NCBI GenBank assembly: GCA_028713655.1
Contig: JAQTNW010000005.1
Coordinates: 1 to 64,000, forward strand
Origin: Candidatus Methylacidiphilales bacterium
GTDB lineage: Bacteria; Verrucomicrobiota; Verrucomicrobiia; Methylacidiphilales; JAAUTS01
DNA length: 64,000 nt
Reading direction: 5' to 3'
A program made the position numbers and the translations under genes. The notes under the pieces were generated by a model. The model had not been told where the DNA came from and ran no database searches. It saw only the letters and a program-made list of their open reading frames with translations. Shown here piece by piece: positions 48,502 through 55,482 of the stretch; positions within the stretch are counted from its first letter, which is position 1; each line of letters starts with the position of its first letter.

Positions 48502-48782
48502 GACGAAAAGACCATCAGGTTCCGTTGCTTGAGGTCGGCTAACGTTTCCAGCACATCGCGACGGAGCTCCTCTTCAGCCTCGTCATACTCTTCCTGCAGG
48601 CCGCGGATGATGCCTTCAATGGTAAGATCGCCCTGGCAACGACTGACGATCTCATGCGCCGTCTGGTTCAGGATCAGGATTCCTTCAGGATAAAGCAGCA
48701 CCGGGCTCCCGCTCACCTCGTCGATTTGCAAACGCACGCGTGGCGCCAGAGTTGGCCAGCTTTGTGGATCGAGATCATTCAT
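48498..48782 (-). CDS. pqqD: PQQ biosynthesis peptide chaperone PqqD
   Basis: PqqD binds the PqqA peptide and presents it to PqqE. It has 94 residues from ATG 48782 (MNDLDPQSWPTLAPRVRL); the longer reading to 48860 lies inside pqqC. The family pattern is complete: LAPRVRLQIDEVSGSPVLLY, then PEGILILNQTAHEIVSRC, then the ELRRDVLETLADLKQRNLM helix. Overlaps with pqqC and pqqE of four bases each mean coupled translation. Confidence 0.94.
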   Translation of the reverse strand: MNDLDPQSWPTLAPRVRLQIDEVSGSPVLLYPEGILILNQTAHEIVSRCQGDLTIEGIIRGLQEEYDEAEEELRRDVLETLADLKQRNLMVFSS

Positions 48783-49501
48783 GGGACGGAAGGTGTCGTA
48801 ACCGCTCCGGGGCCATATTTCAGGTGAATGCCATCCAGGATGGCCCAAAGCAGATCGCACTTGAAGATCAGCGCGCGCACGGCCTCGCGCTGAAGTTCCG
48901 CAGTATCACAATACTTAAGTGTAAGTGCCAGCGCACCATCGGAATCCTTGCGGGCCTGCGTCAGGCGGCGCTGGAAATAATCGAACCCCCAAGGCTTGAC
49001 CCACTTGTAGTTCACTTGAAAAGCTTCGAGCCTCTTGGCCATGAGATCGGGCGCGAACAACTCCGTCAGCGAGGAGGACATCGAGATGATCCAGGGTTTC
49101 TCGCGGCAAAAGTGGACATAGGCATCAACCGCAAAGCGCACAGATGGCGCCACATGGTCGCCTAACAACATTTCCTCACGTGGAATCCCGCAAGCCGCGC
49201 CCAGGCGGAGCCAAGCCTCGATTCCGCCCTCTTCACCCTGCGCGCCATCGTGCTCCACGATGCGGTACGTCCAGAGTCGGCGGATCTCATGCGAAGGGCA
49301 ATTCGAGAGGATGGCCGCGTCCTTGACTGGAATATTCTTTTGATAATAAAAGCGATTGATCACCCATCCCCGGATCGCTTCCGGCGCAAGCTGGCCGGTG
49401 TTCATCAGCAAATGAAAGGGATGCTTATCGTGGTAAGATCGGACGCCGATTTCCCTCAACTTGTTGATGAACGTATCGTGGTCCCAGAGAGCTTCGCTCA
49501 T
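48779..49501 (-). CDS. pqqC: PQQ synthase PqqC
   Basis: PqqC performs the last oxidation and ring closure to PQQ without metal. It has 240 residues. Family marks include YHDKHPFHLLMNTGQLAPEAI, then WVINRFYYQKNIPVKDAAIL, then GDHVAPSVRFAVDAYVHFCR, and SSLTELFAPDLM. The His and Arg residues of these blocks form the active site. It overlaps pqqB and pqqD in ATGA junctions. Confidence 0.95.
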   Translation of the reverse strand: MSEALWDHDTFINKLREIGVRSYHDKHPFHLLMNTGQLAPEAIRGWVINRFYYQKNIPVKDAAILSNCPSHEIRRLWTYRIVEHDGAQGEEGGIEAWLRLGAACGIPREEMLLGDHVAPSVRFAVDAYVHFCREKPWIISMSSSLTELFAPDLMAKRLEAFQVNYKWVKPWGFDYFQRRLTQARKDSDGALALTLKYCDTAELQREAVRALIFKCDLLWAILDGIHLKYGPGAVTTPSVP

Positions 49502-50406
49502 AAGGTAAACTCCATGCCATCCTGCCCGATTGTGACCCCGGCGGCCTCAACTTCCGCGCGCTCGGTGGAGCCAGGCTGTAAAATCGGATTGGTGTTGTTG
49601 ATGTGAAGAAAAATCTTATAACGCGCGCGCAGATTACGCAAGACATTCAAGCCATGCGTCTGAATGGGAAGATGCCCCATTTCCAGCGCTGTGCGCGATG
49701 TTCCTTTCACTCGTTTTAACTCGTCGTCGCACCAGAATGTGCCATCGAAGAGCACTGCATCCGCCTCCCCCAGCGCGGCAAGCAGGTCCGGCGTCAGGCA
49801 ACCCACATCCGGCGCGACGAGCAGTTTTCCTCCGGTCCGATCGTCCTTGATTTCATACGCAACGCTTTGCGCTCCATCCCCGGCATTTCGGGGAAAATAA
49901 AGGGGTGGCGACTGCGCAAGGGCAATAGCCCGATAGGACAAGCCGCTTGCCCTTCCATTTTTCGATGGTAAAGGCGAAAAATTGTCCCGTGGCGGCTCAT
50001 GCCACTGCAGGCCACAAAAAGCACCCAGCAGCGCCTCGATTCGAAGCCCCTCGACAAGGGTTTCACGCACGGCATGGGTGGCGTGAATCGTCAGGGCATC
50101 CCCTTCCCTCAACAGCAACAAGCCCAGCGCGTGATCGAGATCCGCATTTGTCAGCAGAACCGCTTCAATGGGGTTGAAGCGGAGGGCTGTTCCCTCCGGA
50201 TGAAATTTCGGAAAGGCTTCCACCTGGGCGCGCAAGTCGGGCGAAGCGTTGACAAGATACCAGCGGCCTCCATCGGCGGAAAAGGCGACCCCCGATTGAG
50301 TCAATGGCGGAATGCGCCCCTTTCTTGCCTCCTGGCAATTGGGGCAACGGCAATTCCACTGAGGTAATCCTCCTCCTGCGGCCGCGCCGAGAAGTCGTAC
50401 AAAAAT
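49498..50406 (-). CDS. pqqB: PQQ biosynthesis protein PqqB, predicted ATT start
   Basis: PqqB is a metallo-beta-lactamase-fold protein that oxidises a tyrosine intermediate in PQQ synthesis. The frame is open from just after a TGA at 50418-50416, and reads (ATT)FVRLLGAAAGGGLPQW, then the zinc motif NCRCPNC, then QSGVAFSADGGRWYLVNASP. The N-terminal block aligns with known PqqB starts (MxxRVLGxAAGGG). No ATG, GTG or TTG lies upstream of it in frame, but ATT at 50406 follows GAGGAG with a 5-base gap. With that start it is 302 residues, the family length. A TTG at 50304 would delete the zinc motif. Confidence 0.9.
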   Translation of the reverse strand: MFVRLLGAAAGGGLPQWNCRCPNCQEARKGRIPPLTQSGVAFSADGGRWYLVNASPDLRAQVEAFPKFHPEGTALRFNPIEAVLLTNADLDHALGLLLLREGDALTIHATHAVRETLVEGLRIEALLGAFCGLQWHEPPRDNFSPLPSKNGRASGLSYRAIALAQSPPLYFPRNAGDGAQSVAYEIKDDRTGGKLLVAPDVGCLTPDLLAALGEADAVLFDGTFWCDDELKRVKGTSRTALEMGHLPIQTHGLNVLRNLRARYKIFLHINNTNPILQPGSTERAEVEAAGVTIGQDGMEFTL

Positions 50407-50429
50407 ACTAACTCCTCAAGAAAGCTAAC

Positions 50430-50531
50430 TTAGGCCGTGGCGGAGTACGAGGTGCTCTCGAAAAAGATGGGGACTTCCTTGAGCGCGGGTTTGTTCCACG
50501 ATTTCTTGGTCTTCCTATTCATATTTTTCAT
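50430..50531 (-). CDS. pqqA: PQQ precursor peptide PqqA
   Basis: A peptide of 33 residues from ATG 50531. It reads MKNMNRKTKKSWNKPALKEV then PIFFESTSYSATA. The Glu25-x3-Tyr29 spacing is the conserved pair that becomes PQQ, and the W-x-KP-x(4,5) pattern before it matches PqqA peptides. It ends 23 bases before the pqqB ATT. It is slightly longer than the usual 22-29 residues because of a basic leader; the ATG at 50522 is an alternative start. Confidence 0.88.
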   Translation of the reverse strand: MKNMNRKTKKSWNKPALKEVPIFFESTSYSATA

Positions 50532-50609
50532 AGGTCTATTAGCTAAATATCTTTTGAAAAATAATCAAGGTTTATTACGGCCTTTATTCCCAAAAAAATC
50601 AAAAACACC

Positions 50610-50636
50610 AAAAAACCGGGCTTTTTCCCTTAGCCC
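50610..50636 (-). terminator. Weak terminator or attenuator between receptor gene and pqqA
   Basis: On the minus strand GGGCT (50636-50632 side) pairs with AGCCC over a 9-base loop and is followed by GGTTTTTT. The stem is only 5 bp. It begins a few bases after the TonB-receptor stop and could allow partial read-through into pqqA. Confidence 0.35.
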
Positions 50637-50639
50637 CCC

Positions 50640-52841
50640 TTAAAATTCGTAGGTCAGGCCCGCATAAAAGCCGCGGCGATTGCCATATTTCACCGCCCCT
50701 TCCCCAATGCCAGTACCACTGTTCAGAACATAAACCTGGTCAAAAACATTGAGGACATCAAATCGTACCGTCAAATCTCCCGCACCCCATATCTTTTTGA
50801 ATGTGTGTCCAATGCCAAGATTCACCGGGTAATAGGATTGAAGCTTGTCCTGATTGGCGAATCCCGATCGAATTCCATCCCCATACAGAACGTCGCCGTG
50901 TATCGTGCTGTCCATCCAAGTGTAAGAAGCCCCTGCGGAGGCGGTATAAAACTGTTGCTGGTCAAAACGAACGTTATGGTTGGAAATGTAGGCCAGTTCA
51001 TCGGCACCGAATTCAAACTGGCTGGCAACGATATTCCTTGCCCAGGAATCCATTGCTGCGAAATTTCCGTAGGCGGAAAAGCCTTCATGGGTGTAATTCA
51101 CCGATAATTCCGCGCCATACATCGAGGCCGTGGCGTAATTGTAGGGCGAGCGGATATTGGCCGCGCCGAACTGTCCGTCATCGATCTGGTCTGTCGCCTG
51201 TTTGTAATAGCCGTCAACACCCACTTCCAGGCCGGGTAAAAAATGATGGGTCACCCCGGCATCAACATAGTGGGAGCGCTCGGCTTTGACGGGATTGTCA
51301 GTATCCAGATCGGCGGCATTGGTGGTGTTGTCGAACTGGCTGACCGTACCGGGTGATATATTCATCAATTGAGGCGGATCGAAGTAGCGCGCGTAACCCG
51401 CGTGGAAGGCCGTGTTTTTATCCACTTGGTAAACCGCATTGATGCGGGGACTGAGTTGATTTTCATCTGTGTAGGCTTCAACCTGCTCAAAGCGCAAGCC
51501 AAAATTGATCGTCAGTTGCCCGGTCACTTTCCATTCGTCCTGGATGTAAAAGGCAAAATCGTAGCCGCGTTTGAAATGGTCGTCCGTAATGGCATATGGG
51601 TCGCCCATGGGATTTCCGCTCGGATCCGTGTTATAAACCTGCGTACTATTGTGGGTGCCCGCGCCTTGGGTATCGCCTAGAAAGCCTGCCCGAATCGTAT
51701 GTGAATCACCCGCGTGATAGGTAAAATCGGCTTGGGCGCCATTGGTAAGAATATACTGGCTGACCCGGCCCGCCACTCCGCTGAAATAAAGATCGCCGTT
51801 CATATCGGGATTGAATAAAACCGAGCTGTAACGGTTCACCTGCGAAATTTGGAGGGAAAAATCGTCGATCGTTTGCTGATAAGCGATGAATCCGTAGTAG
51901 GTCTGCTCGTGTTGCGTTTCATTCAGGCTGCTCGAATCAACGGGCGTCGGAGCCGTGGTTGTCCCGCTGAAATCCAAGCTGGTAACCTGCCCAGGCGTAT
52001 TGGGAATCTGGTAATCGGCGGCGGAGCCGCTGAAAACAAAGCTCAAGCGCCCCGCATCCCCGAGCTGCCGGGAAACATAGGCAAAACCTTTATATTGGTT
52101 GGTCTCATCGTGGATGGCCACACTGCTGGAGGTCGGATTTTCCAGGCCAAGGCTGTCGTGTATGTAACTGCCCGTGAAATAAAAATCGGTGCCGCCCGAG
52201 GATCCCCCATAAGAAAAAGTGGGTTTCGCTGTGTCATAACTCCCGCCATAAAAACTGGCAGCTCCCCCATTCAGATTCGTTCCGGTTTTCGTTCGGATAT
52301 CAACGATGCCGTAGTTTCCTTCGGGATAATAAGCTGACAGTGCGCCCACTTTCGTCGTGACGCTCTGGACAAACCGGGTGTCGATGTCCTGGTCGAATCC
52401 GTTAATCCCGGAGGGCAGCAGTGTTCCATTGATATAATAGCGGTAATAGGGGTCCTCCCCGCGGAAATGGATTGATCCGTAGCTGTCATCGGAAACACCG
52501 GGCGTGTGTGCGAGAATCTCGTTGAATTTGGCGCCTTGCCCCTGTCCAATCGTATTGATTTGTTGCTGATCCAGGGTGTACATGCTCGTCCCTGCGCTCA
52601 AATCGATCTGCTGACGATTCGACTCGCCCGGTCCCAGCGCAGTGGCCGTGACAATAATGGGAGGCAATTGGATCGGTTCCCCGGGTGGAACTGTCGAGGC
52701 GCTCGGAGTGGTATCTGTTTCTTTGCTTTTTATTTCGGATTTATTCTGAACCGCCATTGAAGCAGTGTCCGTGATCTGGGCGTTAAGTCCCCTAATGCTG
52801 AGGCCCAGAAAAAGGAGAATGAGCAAAGATATCCCGTTCAT
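50640..52841 (-). CDS. TonB-dependent outer-membrane receptor
   Basis: A protein of 733 residues from ATG 52841 (MNGISLLILLFLGLSIRGLNAQ), with signal peptide. The plug domain (about residues 90-200) shows VTATALGPGES, the ILAHTPGVSDDSYGSIHFRG stretch and PYYRYYINGTLLPSG. The rest is a 22-stranded barrel in pattern (alternating aromatic strands) and ends in the C-terminal aromatic FYAGLTYEF. The substrate is unknown. It lies 108 bases before pqqA on the same strand, so uptake or release of PQQ or of a lanthanide or other cofactor for PQQ enzymes is a reasonable guess (inference). Confidence 0.88.
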   Translation of the reverse strand: MNGISLLILLFLGLSIRGLNAQITDTASMAVQNKSEIKSKETDTTPSASTVPPGEPIQLPPIIVTATALGPGESNRQQIDLSAGTSMYTLDQQQINTIGQGQGAKFNEILAHTPGVSDDSYGSIHFRGEDPYYRYYINGTLLPSGINGFDQDIDTRFVQSVTTKVGALSAYYPEGNYGIVDIRTKTGTNLNGGAASFYGGSYDTAKPTFSYGGSSGGTDFYFTGSYIHDSLGLENPTSSSVAIHDETNQYKGFAYVSRQLGDAGRLSFVFSGSAADYQIPNTPGQVTSLDFSGTTTAPTPVDSSSLNETQHEQTYYGFIAYQQTIDDFSLQISQVNRYSSVLFNPDMNGDLYFSGVAGRVSQYILTNGAQADFTYHAGDSHTIRAGFLGDTQGAGTHNSTQVYNTDPSGNPMGDPYAITDDHFKRGYDFAFYIQDEWKVTGQLTINFGLRFEQVEAYTDENQLSPRINAVYQVDKNTAFHAGYARYFDPPQLMNISPGTVSQFDNTTNAADLDTDNPVKAERSHYVDAGVTHHFLPGLEVGVDGYYKQATDQIDDGQFGAANIRSPYNYATASMYGAELSVNYTHEGFSAYGNFAAMDSWARNIVASQFEFGADELAYISNHNVRFDQQQFYTASAGASYTWMDSTIHGDVLYGDGIRSGFANQDKLQSYYPVNLGIGHTFKKIWGAGDLTVRFDVLNVFDQVYVLNSGTGIGEGAVKYGNRRGFYAGLTYEF

Positions 52842-52912
52842 GATTAATCCCGGTCTATTTTTCTCGTTTTGTGTTAATGATTTGGCCGAATTTGTCCTGC
52901 CAGCAGCACCCG

Positions 52913-53094
52913 TCACGCCGCGTGAAACACCGGATTAAGCGCTTCGGCCAATACATCCAGCTCTTTCAATTCGGGCTCCGTGATCGACTTGAACTTCATG
53001 GCCAGATCCAGCGCAATGGGAAGTGTCATCGGCCAGGGTTGTATTGGAAACTCACGGCCCACGAAAGTCAATCCCTGCCTGATACCCGGGTTTT
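52913..53094 (-). pseudogene. Remnant of a coding sequence (C-terminal piece)
   Basis: Within the 374-base gap between the receptor gene and kdsD, the minus strand holds an open stretch of about 60 codons with no start. It reads GIRQGLTFVGREFPIQPWPM then TLPIALDLAMKFKSITEPEL then KELDVLAEALNPVFHAA and stops at 52913. It looks like the conserved end of an enzyme (amphipathic final helices), perhaps an oxidoreductase, but I cannot name the family. The stop codon before it lies near 53095. The rest of the gap shows nothing clear. Confidence 0.4.
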
Positions 53095-53215
53095 AACAAC
53101 ACTGCGCCGAGTTGAATTTCGCCCTGTTTCACCCTCCGAAACAGGCATATTTTAGTGACGGGAACCCGCATTCAATAAGATTGACGCTTCCATCGTCCTG
53201 CTTAATCCTTAGTAT

Positions 53216-54187
53216 GTGAATTATTTGCAACGCGCCCGGCTTGTGATCGATATCGAGGTCGAAAGCCTACTCAGCTTGAAAAAACGCCTGGACGGCGATT
53301 TCAACAAGGCGGTTGAACTGACCGTCGCGGCCCTCAAGCACCGCAACAAAGTCATCGTCATCGGCGTCGGCAAGTCCGGCCATGTCGGCGACAAAATCGC
53401 CGCCACCCTCACCAGCACCGGGGCGCCTGCCGTTGTTTTGAACGCCCTCAACGCGGTGCATGGCGATTTGGGAATCGTCTCCAAGGGCGACGTTGTGCTC
53501 GCGCTGAGCTACAGCGGCGAAACCGAGGAACTGCTGCGCATCCTCCCGGCCATCAAGCGCGAAGGCATCACCTTGATCGCCTTGAGCGGCAACCCCGCTT
53601 CCACTCTCGCAAAAAATGCCGATGTTTATCTCGATGTCTCCGTCTCGCGCGAGGCTTGCCCACTCAATCTCGCCCCAACCTCCAGCACCACAACCATGCT
53701 GGTCATGGGCGATTGCCTGGCCATGGCGGTACTCGAGGCGCAGGGCGTAAACAAGGATGACTTCGCCCGTTTTCACCCCGGCGGAATCATCGGCCGCAAC
53801 CTTCTGTTGAGCGTGGCCGATGTCATGCGCTCCCTGGACAAGGTCTCCGTCCTCAAAAACACGGACAAAGTCAGCGCCTGCCTGCAGGAAATGACCGCCA
53901 AACGCTGCGGCGCCACCGTGGTCGTCAACTCCAAAGGCCAGTTGGAAGGCATCTACACCCATGGCGATTTTGTCCGCAGTTATCAAAACAACAAGGACAT
54001 CGGAAATATGCCGCTCGGCAAGGTGATGACCCAAAATCCGATTTGCGTACGGGTTGACAAACTCGCGGTCGAAGTCCTCAATATCTTCGAAAATCACCGG
54101 ATCGAGGATCTCATCGTGATCGACAAGAAGCGCAAGCCTGTCGGTTTGATCGACGTCCAGGATTTGACCCGGTTGAAACTTTTGTAA
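53216..54187 (+). CDS. kdsD: D-arabinose-5-phosphate isomerase (KpsF/GutQ/KdsD family)
   Basis: The enzyme isomerises ribulose 5-phosphate to arabinose 5-phosphate, precursor of Kdo in lipopolysaccharide. It has 323 residues with GTG start 53216. The SIS domain (about 30-165) has VIVIGVGKSGHVGDKIAATL and VLALSYSGETEEL, the EACPLNLAPTSSTTTML block, and FARFHPGGIIGRNLL. Two CBS domains follow (about 205-323), ending LIVIDKKRKPVGLIDVQDL. Co-directional with efp 43 bases downstream. Points to an LPS-type outer membrane. Confidence 0.92.
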   Translation: MNYLQRARLVIDIEVESLLSLKKRLDGDFNKAVELTVAALKHRNKVIVIGVGKSGHVGDKIAATLTSTGAPAVVLNALNAVHGDLGIVSKGDVVLALSYSGETEELLRILPAIKREGITLIALSGNPASTLAKNADVYLDVSVSREACPLNLAPTSSTTTMLVMGDCLAMAVLEAQGVNKDDFARFHPGGIIGRNLLLSVADVMRSLDKVSVLKNTDKVSACLQEMTAKRCGATVVVNSKGQLEGIYTHGDFVRSYQNNKDIGNMPLGKVMTQNPICVRVDKLAVEVLNIFENHRIEDLIVIDKKRKPVGLIDVQDLTRLKLL

Positions 54188-54230
54188 TTTACTTTTGTAA
54201 TTTGTAAATCGAACCCAAACTGAAAGAACT

Positions 54231-54785
54231 ATGATAGCCAAAGACTTGAAAAAGGGCGTTGCCATCAAATGGAAAAACGATGTCTGTATTGTACAGGAAA
54301 CCACGCATCGCACGCCGGGAAACCTCCGCGCGTTTGTGCAAGCCACCCTGCGTTCGATTTCCAACGGGCGATCCTTCGACGAGCGCTTCAGCTCGACGGC
54401 CACGGTCGAAACGGTCAACGTTTCAAACGAAAAATGGGATTATTCCTACAAGGATCAGTCGGGCTACAATTTCATCAATCCCGACACCTACGACAACCTG
54501 GCCCTTGCGGAAAATCTGGTGGGCGACGCCAAAAATTACCTGACTGAAAACCTCCAATGCACCATCACGTTTGTGGAAGGCAAGGCCGTGGAAGTGGAAC
54601 TGCCGCCTGTCGTTGAACTCAAGATCAGCGAGTCGGCCGACGGCGTGAAAGGCGATTCCTCCAACAATGTGATGAAACCCGCCACGCTCGAAACCGGCCT
54701 GCAGGTGCAGGTGCCGCTGTTTATCAAGGAAGGCGAAAAAATCCGCATCGACAGCCGTACCGGCAAATACCTGAGCCGCGCGTAA
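54231..54785 (+). CDS. efp: Elongation factor P with an atypical loop tip
   Basis: EF-P helps ribosomes pass polyproline stretches. It has 184 residues and three beta-barrel domains in the usual order. Domain I has GVAIKWKNDVCIVQETTHRT then PGNLRAFVQATLRS, domain III ends in ETGLQVQVPLFIKEGEKI then RIDSRTGKYLSRA. In the loop between strands, Escherichia coli has PG-K34-G-Q-A-F; here the aligned residues are PG-N31-L32-R33-A-F. The modified lysine is therefore replaced by asparagine and an arginine lies two residues on. The gene follows kdsD. Confidence 0.94.
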   Translation: MIAKDLKKGVAIKWKNDVCIVQETTHRTPGNLRAFVQATLRSISNGRSFDERFSSTATVETVNVSNEKWDYSYKDQSGYNFINPDTYDNLALAENLVGDAKNYLTENLQCTITFVEGKAVEVELPPVVELKISESADGVKGDSSNNVMKPATLETGLQVQVPLFIKEGEKIRIDSRTGKYLSRA

Positions 54786-54807
54786 ATCCGCGTTGGATTT
54801 CAGGAGA

Positions 54808-54854
54808 GGGAGCGCGGGCGTCCCGCCTGCACCGAGAGGCATCCTGCCTCTCGG
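54808..54854. repeat. Modular palindromic repeat, copy C (two hairpins)
   Basis: Begins GGAGCGCG like copy A. Hairpin 1: core CGTCCCG with arms GCGGG/CCTGC, one G-T wobble (54814-54830). Hairpin 2: core CATCCTG with arms CCGAGAGG/CCTCTCGG (54832-54854), a perfect stem. Compared with copy A the framework letters are the same, and the arm letters differ on both sides together. It lies 23 bases after efp. There is no T-run, so it is not an obvious terminator. Confidence 0.75.
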
Positions 54855-54885
54855 ATGTATTAGATGTTTCCCAGAAAATCTGTTT

Positions 54886-55323
54886 TTAGTTGCACCGCTG
54901 CAGGATTGTTATGCCGCTGAATCTCAATACAACCTTCCCTGTCTCGTAAACCGTGTGTTCGAACTCCGCCTTCATCTCCTGGGCGTTGTCTGTCTCGTAG
55001 AGCGTAACGGTGAGAGTTTCCTTCTGCTTCTTGTCCGTTGACTCGTACTGATCGGTAAATGGCTTGCCCCACTGGCTTATTTTGACTGCAAGCATATGCT
55101 TGATCACAGCATCTCGGCCTGGTGTACCCGTCCAGATATCGGAAACAATCAGATGCTCACCCTTCTTGTATCCAACCAATACAGTGGAGTCCAGACCTTG
55201 ATGCCACTTGGCCGGTACAGATTTAAAATCGTTCGGGATCTCTGTAGCATGCAAAACGAATGGCAATAAACAGAGCGCGTAAATCTGCATCCAACAAGCC
55301 GCTTTGTCTCCCAACTTCACCAA
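54886..55323 (-). CDS. Small secreted protein of unknown function
   Basis: A protein of 145 residues (MVKLGDKAACWMQIYALCLL). A signal peptide with cleavage after about residue 26 (FVLHATEIP) is likely. The mature part has alternating strands: HQGLDSTVLVGYKKGEHLIV, then KETLTVTLYETDNAQEMKAE, and a last strand VVLRFSGITILQ. No family recognised. It converges with efp on the other side of the repeat element. Confidence 0.55.
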   Translation of the reverse strand: MVKLGDKAACWMQIYALCLLPFVLHATEIPNDFKSVPAKWHQGLDSTVLVGYKKGEHLIVSDIWTGTPGRDAVIKHMLAVKISQWGKPFTDQYESTDKKQKETLTVTLYETDNAQEMKAEFEHTVYETGKVVLRFSGITILQRCN

Positions 55324-55482
55324 GTCATATTACCCTAACGGTTAGAAAATTAGCAATTGGCAATATTGTCCCTTAAAATCCGCGTCCATCCGCGCAATCT
55401 GCGGATAAACCTTTGTTTGGTTGAAGTAGGGACGACAGCAGCGCCCGTGCCTCCATTATTTTTTGCGGCTTGGCGCAAAAAA

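Noticed and set aside
49498-50304. TTG at 50304 as pqqB start
   Set aside because: It would remove the conserved glycine-rich block and the NCRCPNC zinc motif, all of which are in the same open frame upstream.
53267-54418. A 383-codon minus-strand frame across kdsD and the start of efp
   Set aside because: It mirrors two clearly conserved genes; its product is Asp/Gly/His-rich and lacks any domain.
54832-54854. Hairpin after efp as its terminator
   Set aside because: No T-tract follows the stem; it belongs to the modular repeat family seen in other places not at gene ends.
55459-55482. Palindrome TTTTTTGCG/CGCAAAAAA after gcvP as a terminator
   Set aside because: A perfect 9-bp stem, but the T-run is in the 5' arm and no T-run follows the stem on either strand.
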